Under the pieces are notes generated by a model. That model was not told where the DNA came from, ran no database searches, and saw only the letters and a program-made list of their open reading frames with translations. The position numbers and the translations under genes were made by a program. This document shows, piece after piece, positions 25,126 through 36,929 of a stretch of DNA of 64,000 nt. The stretch's first letter is position 1, and each line of letters begins with the position of its first letter. Origin of the DNA: Taenia hydatigena (lineage: Eukaryota > Platyhelminthes > Cestoda > Cyclophyllidea > Taeniidae); contig JADWOT020000009.1 of assembly GCA_036345935.2 (NCBI GenBank), positions 12,664,048 through 12,728,047 on the forward strand, written 5' to 3'.

Positions 25126-25537
25126 TCTTTCCACACTCTTCTTTCCACGCCCATTCATCAGGATTTTTAGCTATTGGATGGGTTAAGTTGGGTCCTTCCC
25201 AACCTTCCTCGACTCCATCGTGCCTCCAGGCAGAGTAATCTTCAGTATTTTACATAATGTAGTGAAGTTTGCTTCAGCTATATCGCAGAGTTTGCTCCTT
25301 CCAGATATACATCTGTCTGTTAATCTTCATAACACCTATTGTTCTGCAAACCGTATGTTAATAATGCTGGGAATACATTCACTAATCAGATAAAAGCGAC
25401 TTGTCACTCCACAACAAATCAGCTGTGCTGCTTTACGGTAGAATTGTAGAATACTCAGTCTTTAATAAGTGGTGAGCAAGTTGCATCAAGTCACTCGAAA
25501 ATCTGGCGCGATCGACTCGCAGTCTAGCTAGGCTGCT

Positions 25538-25648
25538 CATGGTAGTGACGATCTCGTGCTTTGCGTGCTCAGTGTGCGTGATGGTGTTGTGAGCAACTCT
25601 CTCCAGGAAATCCTTGAGCATTCAGTCCTCCTCGTGGACAAACCCATT
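25538..25648 (-). pseudogene. Histone H4 relic C
   Basis: The frame reads NGFVHEED, a stop, then MLKDFLERV and THTEHAKHEIVTTM. This aligns to H4 SGLIYEETRGVLKVFLENV and TYTEHAKRKTVTAM. Sequence after this point is unrelated to H4. A premature stop and missing ends make it a relic. Confidence 0.65.
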
Positions 25649-25865
25649 TATCGTGGATGTTTAGCGGTGATCCAGAAGTTGATCGATCACTTCTGCCATA
25701 GTTTGCAGCCACAACACCACAACCTTGAATAATCCACGGCAAGTGTACACCAACCAAATGGAATGCCTCCTGATTAAATGGGAAAGTGGTGACTTTAATG
25801 AAGTAACTTGGCGAAGATCAGGTACTATTGCGTTATCACTGACAGTCATCAGTAGTGTACGCAGA

Positions 25866-26336
25866 TCAGAGCACGCAAGCCATTAATGCTGCGAAAAGCA
25901 AAGTAATTAGTTGATAAATGACGGATGAGCAATGGCTAATTGTGTGTCCCCAGTACACAGAGAGGAGGGCAATATGAGGGGGTTGTACTAAGGGGGAGAA
26001 GATGCGGCAAGAATAATGGAGAGAAGGAAGGGAAGAAATAGAGCCCTCCCTCAGTAAACATTTTTCAATGTGTCTCGTACTCCGGCAATGCTGCTCGTAA
26101 GCATCCATTAGTATGCTTGCTGCCTGTGAGAAAGTCTGCGCCTCTGCTCTCAACGTCGTTGGTGTCAGATGCTGTAGTGTAAGAAAGGTACCGGCTTGGA
26201 TGGTGCACATTCGAAACCAGTTACATCGATCCCCATCGAGTAGGTGGATCTCAGCTGTCAGCAACATTCTCTCTTTTCTAGGCAGATCATTCACCATCAT
26301 GAGAAACTGTGTCTGCATACCATCACACACACACAC
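25866..26336 (-). other. 156-codon open frame of unknown nature, possibly a histone H2A relic
   Basis: The longest open frame in the 25-28 kb stretch. Its central part reads LLTAEIHLLDG, resembling the H2A motif YLTAEILELAG, and lies 0.2 kb from an H4 relic on the same strand. After that the match to H2A is weak, so the resemblance could be chance. A possible splice acceptor precedes the conserved part near 26312. Not called as a gene. Confidence 0.25.
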
Positions 26337-26339
26337 GCT

Positions 26340-27110
26340 CTAAGCAGAGTCTTTCAGGCATGGGGTAGTAAGTGCTTCAGGCGCGTGACATGATCCGTAT
26401 GTGGGTGATTTGGGATAACCGATGATGAAATGTTCATTGGACTAGCAACTGTGGCGCTCCAGTCGCTTTAAGCCGCTCTTTGTTCAATAATCCCAAATGA
26501 CGTTGACCGAGAGAGACGTAATCCTTTCTCATTCGACGTCGAGTGTCCTCTTAGGAATGACGCCCTTCGAGTACTACGCATCACCGCAATCGAACTGTTC
26601 CAGCCATTTGGTATTAAGCGAAACATTTTACGATTACTTTATCTCCTTCTCAAAGTACTACCGAAACTGTTTGACGCAACGGTGGCTCACGCTTTGGACT
26701 TGGAGCCGAGCTACGCTTCAATCGGTTTAAATCAGTGCACATGAAGATCCAAAGCAGGAGCAGCGAAGAGCATCGTAACGATACTGACGCTCGTCGTCTA
26801 CGATTCCTAGTAAGTGACTACATGATTTGCACTGTAGACCACACAAACACCTTCAATCGTCAGAGGTAATTTGAAGATCCTGCAACTCCACAGCAGCGAA
26901 AGAGCGAACAGTAAGTGGTAAAATACCACTCGACTTGACGATTCGAAACCCCTTTAGGGCACTCTACAACGACCAAGTATAAACCGCACATCGTGGACAT
27001 GTTATGCTCTGTACTTCTCAGTAGCACGTTATGTCGTCATCACGACACAAATGCAAAACGACTGTTACTCAAGAAGCGTGGTGTCTTCACTGATCATATC
27101 AGTCAAGATG
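26340..27110. other. About 0.8 kb without a recognisable gene
   Basis: Only short ORFs (26497-26730, 26993-27178 on +) with no motif I know. A short CA repeat lies at 26325-26337. Confidence 0.5.
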
Positions 27111-29470
27111 TGGCGCAATGTCGCCTATCAAGTTCCTATCCTGCAGCATTTGGTTTCAGGTTTGATAAACGTGGTTGATTCATGTGCAGGCAATTGCCAC
27201 ACCTTACCATCTCGTCACGTCTGTGCAACTCGCAACACAGATGGGTGGTCACGACTGGTCAAGGAAACAAACCCTACATTCCACATGTTTTGTCCACTCT
27301 AAACGCAACATGGCATCGCTAATGAATAACAGGTAGAGAGTAATCAGTGCGCATCCTGCACATCTTCATTCAAATGCAATCCTGGGTGGATTTTATCTAC
27401 AACTCATTAGAATTCAAATCAGGAAAGCTAGCACATTTCGGTAAGTTTTACTCAGGTGCCTACACCAACTCAGGTTCTGACCAAAGATATGACCATCACC
27501 CTCTCTACATTCACATTACACACAGAGGTGAGGACAGACCCAGTCGGTGGCCTCACTTTCACATCAAGCACACTGCGAGCACAAGCATTATTTTCGGGCT
27601 ACTAGAACGACTTCAGTGTCTCAGTTTGCATATTTTGGCATGTTTTAGCAAACTTACTAAAGCACTGTCCAATTTGCTCAGTGTGTCGAGATGCACATAT
27701 GGCACCAAATAAGTGAGAGGGATGGGAGGATCCATTTGCCATCTATTATTTATGCATGTCAGCGGCAACAAAAGCACTTTATTCGAACCTCAAACCAGCC
27801 TGCAATCACAATGCATGCTAACTTCATTTTGTTATGTTTGCAAGCTCTATTTCACTTCTCACTCACACCATCAGAGCCCATGTATGTGAGTGGGCGGCTG
27901 TTTAATTCTGACTCAATACAGTGTGTGCTCTGCTACTCAGCCATAGCTTTAGGGCATCATGCAACCTTCTCCCATAATCATGCCCCATCTTATCCTGCTG
28001 CAGTCCAACGAAATGCAGGTTCAGGAGTACGTCCTCACTGCACAGAATGCCTTGCAGGGAGAATGCCTCACGTGGGAGAGATGCAATATCACACACGCGC
28101 TCACGTCATCTCTGTTGGCACCACTTCGTCCATCTAGCGCAGTATGCAACCACTGCGCACAGCACCGCCTTGGTTGCTTCTACTTTGCTGACTCATGGTG
28201 CAATGTGTCGGTGCCAATTAGAATACTAGCCTAAGCAGAAGAAGCATCTCATCATTGCCTTTTGGTCCTCATCACCTTTAAAATGCTTCAAAATCCTTCA
28301 GGTGTGTCGTACAGCTAGGCAAGCTCAGTCAGACTATTGTGGCATTCCCTGACTGTACAACGGGTTTGTCGCTTGAATTTTTATCAAATGCATTCTTTTA
28401 TTTGCTACGCATCTCTAAAAACGGTGATAGTTCACTCCACTGTGATGGTCGAGGGGAAAGAAGGAATGTGAGCATAAAGGATGGAAAGATGGAGAATTCG
28501 TTGAGATGCCAGAGTTGAAGGAGGAAAAAACGAAGCTTTAAGTGGCTACTTCGCTATCGGCATCATTGCTATCATCACATTTTGGGCTTCCCTTCCACGG
28601 ACAACGCAGAACCACGGAGAGAAACTTGGATGCAACTGAACAGATCCTGCTTCATTCGGTGTCAGTCGCTTCATCATCAAGGCCTAATTGCTTGCTACTT
28701 TACCCCCTGAGCTTGTAGATAGACGTGTTTGTGCAGTGTATATGCACATTTTAAAACCGAACGTCTCTAACTACGGTGCTATTGTAGCAGTTAGGCGGAA
28801 AGAAAGCTGAGCAAAATTGGAACTGTTGACGGGGCCACGGAAGGCTTGATAGCCTCCGATATTCTTTCCTTCATTATTTAAATTACTTATAATCATGAGT
28901 CATTTGCGGATTGGTGGACATTAATCAAAGCATATTTGAAGCACAATTTTGAATGTCCACGTATCCTCTATTCGTGCATCAGCAAGCATTCACACTTGCG
29001 AATTCACACGACACCCAGTTCATCTTCCTGCATCTTACGTGCTCTTCCACACCTTCTTACCAGTACAACCATTCCCTGTTCATTTTCGGCCTCTTTGACC
29101 TCACCCACACCTATGCAATCTGCACAGTTCCACCATTCCCCTCTCATTGCTCTTCGCCATTTCACAACTGAATCCTCACACAACAGCACCTGCTGTTGCT
29201 TCTGCTACTTGCGCCCACTTGATAGCTCAACACCACCATCACAACTGCCTATGGGGAAGCTAGTAGGCTTCCTTCCCTCTCCCCACTTCTACTTCTCAAG
29301 CATTATTCACCATTCATTTCTTTCTCTCTAGACACTTCTTCATTCTATTCTACATCCATCCTACTTCACTCCCACCAGTCACACAATTCAAGCCATGCAA
29401 CATTCCCTGCCTCCCACACCACCACTTTCACTAATTTACCCACTTCCTTTGCTACTTCCTTCCACTGAAT
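27110..29470. repeat. Repeat blocks R3 (inverted, 27110-28060) and R1-related (28060-29470)
   Basis: 27110-28060 is the reverse complement of 20830-21900. The whole stretch then parallels the reverse complement of 51140-53400, and 28530-29470 also matches 14020-14950 directly. These joins show that R1 and R3 are parts of one larger repeated unit. The CT-rich end (28990-29470) has no credible gene. Confidence 0.8.
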
Positions 29471-29479
29471 TTTAATTTT

Positions 29480-31418
29480 AAACTAATTTGACAATCGTCT
29501 ATCTAAACGACTACTTCTCTCTCTTTATGGTCCTGCTTCAACTCACAATCATGGAATTTCATCTCACCGTCGCACGTATGCGACACACACACATACACAT
29601 GTATTACCAATTTAACATTTTCCTTCTGAAACCCCACCACTGCCACCGTTGTGTTTCTTCTCATACATACACTAGCACCTAAAAACGTACGTGCACATAT
29701 ACATACATCACTGTCTCCTCTTCTCCATTCCATCCAACATCTCTTAATACATCTTCGCCACCACAAATGAGACATTGAGTAAGTGAGTGAGTGAGGGAGT
29801 GAGTGAGAGAGTGTTAAGGCGCCTTCTTCGTTTGCGATGACAGCACTTGCTCCCTTCTGCACGTGCAGTGTGACAGTAGTGACCAGGCAGCTGACTTTCA
29901 AACGGTGAGACAATCGATTCAATCAGTTGTTTAGGTCACCTCCCGAAGCTCAGCGCTGCGAAAATGACTGTGAGCCTGAGGCGATTTTGTGCCCTCTTTC
30001 TCTTAGTCTACATTTCACTCGTCCTTTCCAGCCGCTTCTACGAGTTTTATTGCAGTCTTTTCTTTTTCGCCTAAACAATGGTGGACATTGTGTTGAGGAG
30101 AGGTAGGAGTTCGTCCTCACACCCACCTCTATTACCACCAACGGCATTCAGGTCGCCAAAGAAGCACAGCAGTGTGTCACAAGGCAGCACTTCAGACAGA
30201 TGATCATGTGGAAGACGAGGAGGACGATGACTCGGTGGGAGCGTTTGATGTGAAGTTCATCACATTGCAGCAGGCACTCAATTTCTTCGCCCTGCCTCAA
30301 AGTCGTCCGATGAGGCGGAAGCTGCGGTGGGTAGAAATGAAAGAAGCCAACGCTGTAGACACGAGAATGAGGTGGTGTGGATAACTCAAAAGTCATTGTT
30401 ACTGGGAAGAGGAGAGGAGGAAGTCAAAGAGCCGTTCGAAGAAGGGGAAGCTAAAGGAGGCGAAAGAGGGAGAATCAAGGAAGAGGTGAAGAAGGAGAAG
30501 GCACACCAAACAAGCCGTTTAACAAACTGCCAAAACAATCTCAATTCCAATTCAGAAGTGGAGGCTCCAAATATGCTTTACCAAGAAGGGGAATGAGACG
30601 AGAAAGCCTGTGGTAGGTTTTCAACTCTATTCAGCAAATCAGGCCTCACTAATCCAAATCCATCTTCGCTGCATTACTAAAGCATTTAACACAACACCGT
30701 AGCAGTCATGCTTAACCAGTTAAAGTAGAGCGCAGTAAAACAATGCACGCAAGAAGGTGGTGTCTTTGCAAAATAGTCACACCGCTAACTCTACTTGCGG
30801 AAATAGATACATAAGTCTATGCGTAGGTAAAATGATATGCATGTGGAAAATGAGCACCAAAAACATAATGAAGCTGAAAATCCGTTTGCAAAATTAGGCC
30901 TCATCAATCACAGTCCATCGTCATTAACATGACAAAGCATTTAACAAACTGCTCAAAGAAACTTTTCTAATCACTGAGAGAATTGTGTGGTAAAAAATAA
31001 CTTGATTAGGCATTGTATTTGGAAAACAAACAGTCCCAACAGCAAAAACTGCAGTCATTTCTTTAACATTTATTCCAGCAAATGACTGTATGAAGGAAGT
31101 AATAAACAAACACATGTAAGTGGAATGAGTCTTATCAGTGATAAGATTATGAATAACGACCAAGTACTCGCAGGATTGGAATCCTGCTTGACCTATTCGG
31201 CATTATTAATCAACACCCATCGTTTTAAATTAATAATTCATCCATTAACTTTTAATTAACCCACAGAAGTATTTTGTTGTAGTAGAAAATCTAATATTGC
31301 TAGGCATTGCAGCTAAAAACAGATCCTGTCAAGTCATCAAATATAGTGCCACTCACTCATGTCGCCAAGCCTACCACAAAATAATGCTCCGTAGGAAATG
31401 AAAATCCCTTTCGCCATA
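29480..31418. other. Mostly unique DNA before the gap, with a GTGA-rich tract
   Basis: 29775-29815 is a short tandem tract of gagtgagtgag type. 30150-30384 (+) has an acidic open frame (EDEEDDD then FITLQQALNFFALPQ) that could be an exon, but no partner exons were found. 30600-31400 is AT-rich with nothing else seen. Confidence 0.45.
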
Positions 31419-32014
31419 NNNNNNNNNNNNNNNNNNNNNNNNNNNNNNNNNNNNNNNNNNNNNNNNNNNNNNNNNNNNNNNNNNNNNNNNNNNNNNNNNN
31501 NNNNNNNNNNNNNNNNNNNNNNNNNNNNNNNNNNNNNNNNNNNNNNNNNNNNNNNNNNNNNNNNNNNNNNNNNNNNNNNNNNNNNNNNNNNNNNNNNNNN
31601 NNNNNNNNNNNNNNNNNNNNNNNNNNNNNNNNNNNNNNNNNNNNNNNNNNNNNNNNNNNNNNNNNNNNNNNNNNNNNNNNNNNNNNNNNNNNNNNNNNNN
31701 NNNNNNNNNNNNNNNNNNNNNNNNNNNNNNNNNNNNNNNNNNNNNNNNNNNNNNNNNNNNNNNNNNNNNNNNNNNNNNNNNNNNNNNNNNNNNNNNNNNN
31801 NNNNNNNNNNNNNNNNNNNNNNNNNNNNNNNNNNNNNNNNNNNNNNNNNNNNNNNNNNNNNNNNNNNNNNNNNNNNNNNNNNNNNNNNNNNNNNNNNNNN
31901 NNNNNNNNNNNNNNNNNNNNNNNNNNNNNNNNNNNNNNNNNNNNNNNNNNNNNNNNNNNNNNNNNNNNNNNNNNNNNNNNNNNNNNNNNNNNNNNNNNNN
32001 NNNNNNNNNNNNNN
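31419..32014. other. Assembly gap (596 N)
   Basis: A run of N. Any translated frame across it is meaningless. Confidence 1.
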
Positions 32015-32960
32015 CTCACCTTTTCTAAGAGACTCATCATCATCATCACCACCCTTCCTCAAAGCGACAATAAGCCTGCCTTCATCAGCTACACGCACTC
32101 AACTTAGTCTGCTTAGCTTGCGGCCTTGCCATTCTCACCCAACGCCTGCGCCCAACAACATACAAGGTTACACCTACCGCCATGCCACCCTACACACACC
32201 GCTATTGGCCATGCCACATCTACATCGCACAACCGAGACCAACTCCAACTCAGACTACCAACTCAGACTCATCAAATGTTACTTCACCACCACTACCACC
32301 ACAGTGGGTTTGTAGCATCACAAAGGGAGAAAAACCAAACAATGCAAAAGCCGACACGTAAATGCCCAATGCGCTGCAAAGCCAGCACCCACAAACATAA
32401 CTACTGATAGGAAGGAACACCTTAACATGCAAGCATTTAAGGCTGCTACGAAGCACGGTCTGCGTGGTTATACCAAAGCTTCCCACTAGCCACACCTTTC
32501 TCCGCTTCTGCTGCGTATACCTCATCCAGACACCAACCCATCCCGTCAATGCGCAACCCATGAGTAAGCCATTGCTGAGACTCTATACAACACATTTGGC
32601 AAAGATCACATCAGCACAGAAATAACCCAGGTCCACAAGTCAACGAGTAGTGAAATCACCACCATGTATGCGACCCACAAACAAGAACATCATGTCAATG
32701 GAAATAACGCACTTTTTACTAACCATATAATGCGAAAGAACCCACGGACAGTTCACAAAAGCATGCTTCCACCCACCATAAAAATGCACACCGTATCTAT
32801 CGCTGCACAAAAAGACAGCAACCACTCATTAAATACAACCCAATCTCACCCAAGAAATGTGTGCATCAATAACAAAGCCGAGATCCACACAAATCGCTGC
32901 AGCTACTTCTTCAACTTCCATTCTATCCTGGCAATGAACACGAATAACAATGGATAAAAA
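32015..32960. other. About 0.95 kb without a recognisable gene
   Basis: C- and A-rich sequence with short ORFs (32126-32407 +, 32250-32561 -) lacking motifs. Confidence 0.5.
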
Positions 32961-35075
32961 GGTTTGGAATGCAATGAACACTTAACAGCTAAGAAATGAT
33001 GAGCAGACACCAACTGCTTTGTAAAGTTAGAACTCCTCCCAAAACAATTATGCATCAATGAACAAAATCCACCATCATTAGGAAGCAATTTCATTAAAAA
33101 CCGCCAAAACACCCTTAATTTATCACCCAAGGTATTGTGCAGCAAAAGTGGACGTGAGTAGGCAGCGTAGACGAGAAGCTAAACGCCTTACCAGTCACGT
33201 TATGAATTCTTTGCGTCCTCTTTTACAAGCCGGTGCAAAATGGACATTAAAAGCCTAATAACTTTAAGACTTAATAACACCAAAGATTTAGTAACAACTA
33301 ACAAACAAAAACAATAAGAATTACCGAATGCCTCATTCACCAGCACCAGCGGGCACCAAAGTGCACAATACATCGACACTTTACGTACAAATCTAGCCAA
33401 TCGCACCAATGTTTGTTCGATAAAACCAAAATGTTTTATGTTTGTTAGTTCTTGGCATAACAGCACTTGCTTAAAATTCTGGAGTCTATTCGAATTCAAG
33501 GTAATCAACTTGCGCAAGAATTTATTATTCAAGCATAGATGGGAGCACAGACAATAGATAAGGAAGATTTATAAACTCACACGAATGATCAAATGAAATT
33601 TGCAGTTAATAGCGATGCGAAATTTGTAAGTGATATGCTGTTTGTGGCGTTCTAAGGCTCTCTTGAAGGCGAAAGAAGGCAGAATACTTGGATAGAATAT
33701 CTATACTCAACGGGCAGAGGAAAATGAGCTAAAGCAATCTGGCCATCCCTGTGACCCTGACCGACATCGGCACTTGAAACAAACAAAGTATTACACTGTT
33801 TATTTGTGCACTTCTAATTCCATTACTCATGTGTTTTGTAGCAGAGCTGATTTACAACAACGTTGAGCGTAATCTTGCCATATGCAATACCTCATCACTT
33901 CACGCACAACCTGCCATTTATGCATTCGAATTTCGAGTTTGCTGTCGATTGTACTAACATGGTGCTTGGCAGTGAGTGCTTTTCACAAAAGTGGCGCACT
34001 TACGTTAACACCTCGAGTAGCAAGGTTAAGGCTTGACGTGGGTTCCAACCATCCAGGAGTCCAAATACGAAGGAGGGAGAAGGAGGTAGCGTCCATGCGA
34101 CACTAATGGTGAAATAGTAAATAGTCTTGAGGAAGGGAATGCTTGTCAGTTCACAGCATGCTAGTAATAATGGGAGGGGAGGAGGAGGAGAAGGAACGTG
34201 TGTTTCTGAAGTGGGGTTGCCATTCAACCACCCACCCATCCATCCATCACCCAACATGCTTCTGCTTCGTAAAAGAACTTTGCTTGCACTACGTCTGGTT
34301 GCTTTGCCGTCGTAGCACTGGAGGAATCACACTGCAATGATTCCAATTAATCAATGTGCTGCCTTATTTTCCCATGCAACGATGTGCATGTGTTATCTTG
34401 GTTTGACAAATGAATTCTGCAGTCCGCTTCCATCCAAAGCTCCCTAACTCACTGCATAGACACAAAGAACGAACATAACACACGTTTGGTGCATGGGTGT
34501 GTATGTGTATGCACCCGTGATGCAATGCAGAGCAAATAGCAAAAAATAATCGGTAATTGCGTTCGATTTGGCGGTGTAGTAGTAAGTTACATTTTACGAA
34601 TAGGAAGGGGAAGAAGAGAAATATTAATAATAATGGTAATTTTAATAATAAGAGAAGAAGAAGAGGGAACGAAGACGCAAAACGGACTCTTCACCAATGC
34701 AACTGATGCACTTGCATGGCCTTAACGTCAACGATCTCACCGGCACAGATTAAGCAACTGTATGAGATATTAATGGAGGAGGAGGAGGAGGAGGAGGTGG
34801 AGGAGGGAAACGCTTGCTTCTTACCACCTCACAGCAGGACTAGACGGTGAGATTGTCCTTCTCGTTAATGCAGCACACCACAATTGTTGTTGTTGCTGTT
34901 CATGCACCTGCTTCCACAACCAACGGTTAGCGAAGGGGAGGAGGAATGGGAGGAGGAGTTGAGCGATGATAACATATACTTCTACCAAGTGCTGGCGACC
35001 TTTCCCACTTCACTCCGCTGACGAAAGCACCTTCGGCTGTGCATTCACCCCTCCGTTTCGTTCTCTCCTTTCCAT
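32960..35075 (-). repeat. Large repeat block R2, inverted copy 2
   Basis: Reverse complement of 17800-20830, shorter because it carries one TRIM LTR instead of a complete TRIM and has no gypsy LTR. At 33540-33640 it preserves the uninterrupted sequence at the gypsy insertion site. GAG-rich microsatellite at 34770-34805. Confidence 0.85.
33643..33795 (-). mobile_element. Solo LTR of the TRIM family
   Basis: 153 bp in reverse orientation, TGTAATACTTTG to GCCACA, bordered by the inverted form (CTGTT) of the AACAG duplication seen at both complete TRIMs. Same insertion site as the TRIM at 19019-19920. Confidence 0.85.
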
Positions 35076-36350
35076 CAATTTAGTGTTTGGGTGGATTAAA
35101 TTACTTCCATTCGTGAAATCTATTCTCATTTGAATCACTTTAACGAAATGTTTAACATGTGTTGGTAAAGCCGATTGCAAGTTAGTTTCCGGTCCCACCG
35201 AACATTGTCGAAATTTAAAATGGTGTTGCGGAAATATGTACCAGCTTAATTTATTATAGCAAGTTATGGATTTTGCTTGTGTACTATTGTGCCTAGTTTA
35301 GGCTATGCGCATCCTCAATTCTCATTTGCGTATACTCTTCTTAACTTGTGCACCGCCAGATTCACATTACCGACTTTGGCACTGATTGCGCACATCAAAC
35401 TCATCCACATCCAAATTCAACAACTGGACCGGATTGCAACTTAATTAGCTCCGCCTCAGTGACCACTTTCACCCAATGGAGATGTTGGTCAGCATCAACC
35501 GACTTGATCGTCGGAAGTTAGCCAAGAGCGGCGGCCTCCTCAACATGCGCAGGCAACATCCTTACTCACGTTCGCCGTAATTACAGGTGTTTTAAGTGTT
35601 TCCAGTTTTAAGTAATGTCTGAGAAGGACTAAAATACGCCACAATCAGTCTTCAATAAATTGATGATCTGCCTTGCTTGACCTATTCTGACCTTTTTATT
35701 TTGTTAGATTGACTGCATTTGTGATAAATGATTCGGCTATTTTGTGGATCTCTCTATCAGAAAAAGAAGAGGCTGATATCGCAATCGTCGATGAATTTAA
35801 AATTTTATGCCATGTCCTTGCCTCTCCTTCTTGCTTACACTGAGACGCACTATTAAGCATACCTCGACGAGATGAGAGTATGAGAAGAAGAGGTTTCGTG
35901 CATTCAACTTACCCCGAGACAGCGCTGACAGCAACGACTTTTCCTTCGTTATTGGTCGTTTTCTGAACACTTTCTCTATAACTGGGTTGCAGCACGCAGG
36001 CTGCAGAATTATTATCTCGTCCGATAGCAAAAACCTCGCTATAGATTGTGCCAAAGTTATTCTTAGGTAGACGGAGAGCTGGAAGTGTGGCTTGAAGTAA
36101 GTCACCTGCATCACTCCCGCCATATGTGATCACTGAGTTTGGCTAATCAGTGCTGCGAAGAAGGCCAACTCGTCAGGCACCAGTGATCACGTACTAGTCA
36201 CGTGCAGTGGCCTAAGAACTAGACAAAACGACGAAATGAGTTACGTTAGCGGCCAATGAAATTGACATGACATGGAGTAACTGCGTGAGAGGGATTTTCG
36301 GGCATAAGTGAGCGATTGATGTTTAACAAGCTATTATTGATAGCAAGGTG
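35076..36350. other. Unique DNA with one possible minus-strand exon
   Basis: On the - strand about 35930-36140 has an open frame (VITYGGSDAGDLLQ through KVVAVSAVSG) followed by a good donor, GTAAG, and preceded by an AG near 36142. It reads like a coding exon, but I found no partner exons and do not recognise the protein. The rest shows nothing. Confidence 0.35.
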
Positions 36351-36361
36351 AGACTATGCGA

Positions 36362-36920
36362 TTACAAACATGATTTCATTGCAAAAATTTCGAAACCCTC
36401 TGCAACAACTTCTTTAATGTGATAGTCAAGCCCTTTCTGGTTGGCCAGTTTGCTCGCCGCCATTACTGCTGCTTTCACCTCCACTAATTTGGAACCTCGA
36501 TAACCTCAACGACGTTCGGAGGTTTACCCAAATTCAATCACCAACACGAAACTGATATTGTATATGCATTTTGTTGACGTTCGTATCATGCTTGACACAG
36601 ATTGAATTACTGCTTTAAAGAGAACGAAATTAATTCTTTCAAATTTGAATGCGCCAGCATAATTAACAAGAATTCAATGACAAAACAGAGTTGTCGTCCT
36701 TCTTTCACTACCTACTAATTTTCATATTCACGTTGTCCATTTTGTCAATAAAGAACAAATGTTGAAAAAGGGTGTCGGACTTAAATGCCTTTATGGTGAC
36801 CGACATCCGCGCATAAGTAAGAGTTTGGTTATCCTGAACGAATTTGTCCACTACACACCTGTGACATTTACGATCAAAAAGCCAAAATTGCGTAGCGGAG
36901 AATGAGTTAATTTCAGACAA
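36362..36920 (-). CDS. Two probable exons of an unrecognised gene, 3' end
   Basis: Exon 36716 to about 36853-36920 (CVVDKFVQDNQTLTYARMSV, then a stretch ending NVNMKI) has a donor GTAGGT at phase 1. It joins exon 36362-36483, which has an AG acceptor, reads MEVKAAVMAASKLANQKG and KEVVAEGFEIFAMKSCL, and ends in TAA at 36362-36364. The joined frame is open and has protein-like composition, which is unusual against the AT-rich background. The 5' end is not found, and upstream frames at 38092-38828 (-) are weak candidates. I do not recognise the family. The 5' border of the first exon is uncertain: a CAG at about 36854 is the best acceptor. Confidence 0.45.
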
Positions 36921-36929
36921 CAGATAAAT

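Noticed and set aside
29775..29815. Tandem gagtgagtgag tract, considered as a CRISPR or regulatory array
   Set aside because: A simple microsatellite of 4-bp units; no spacers.
31337..32315. Long open frames of 231-305 codons
   Set aside because: They run through the N gap and are artefacts.
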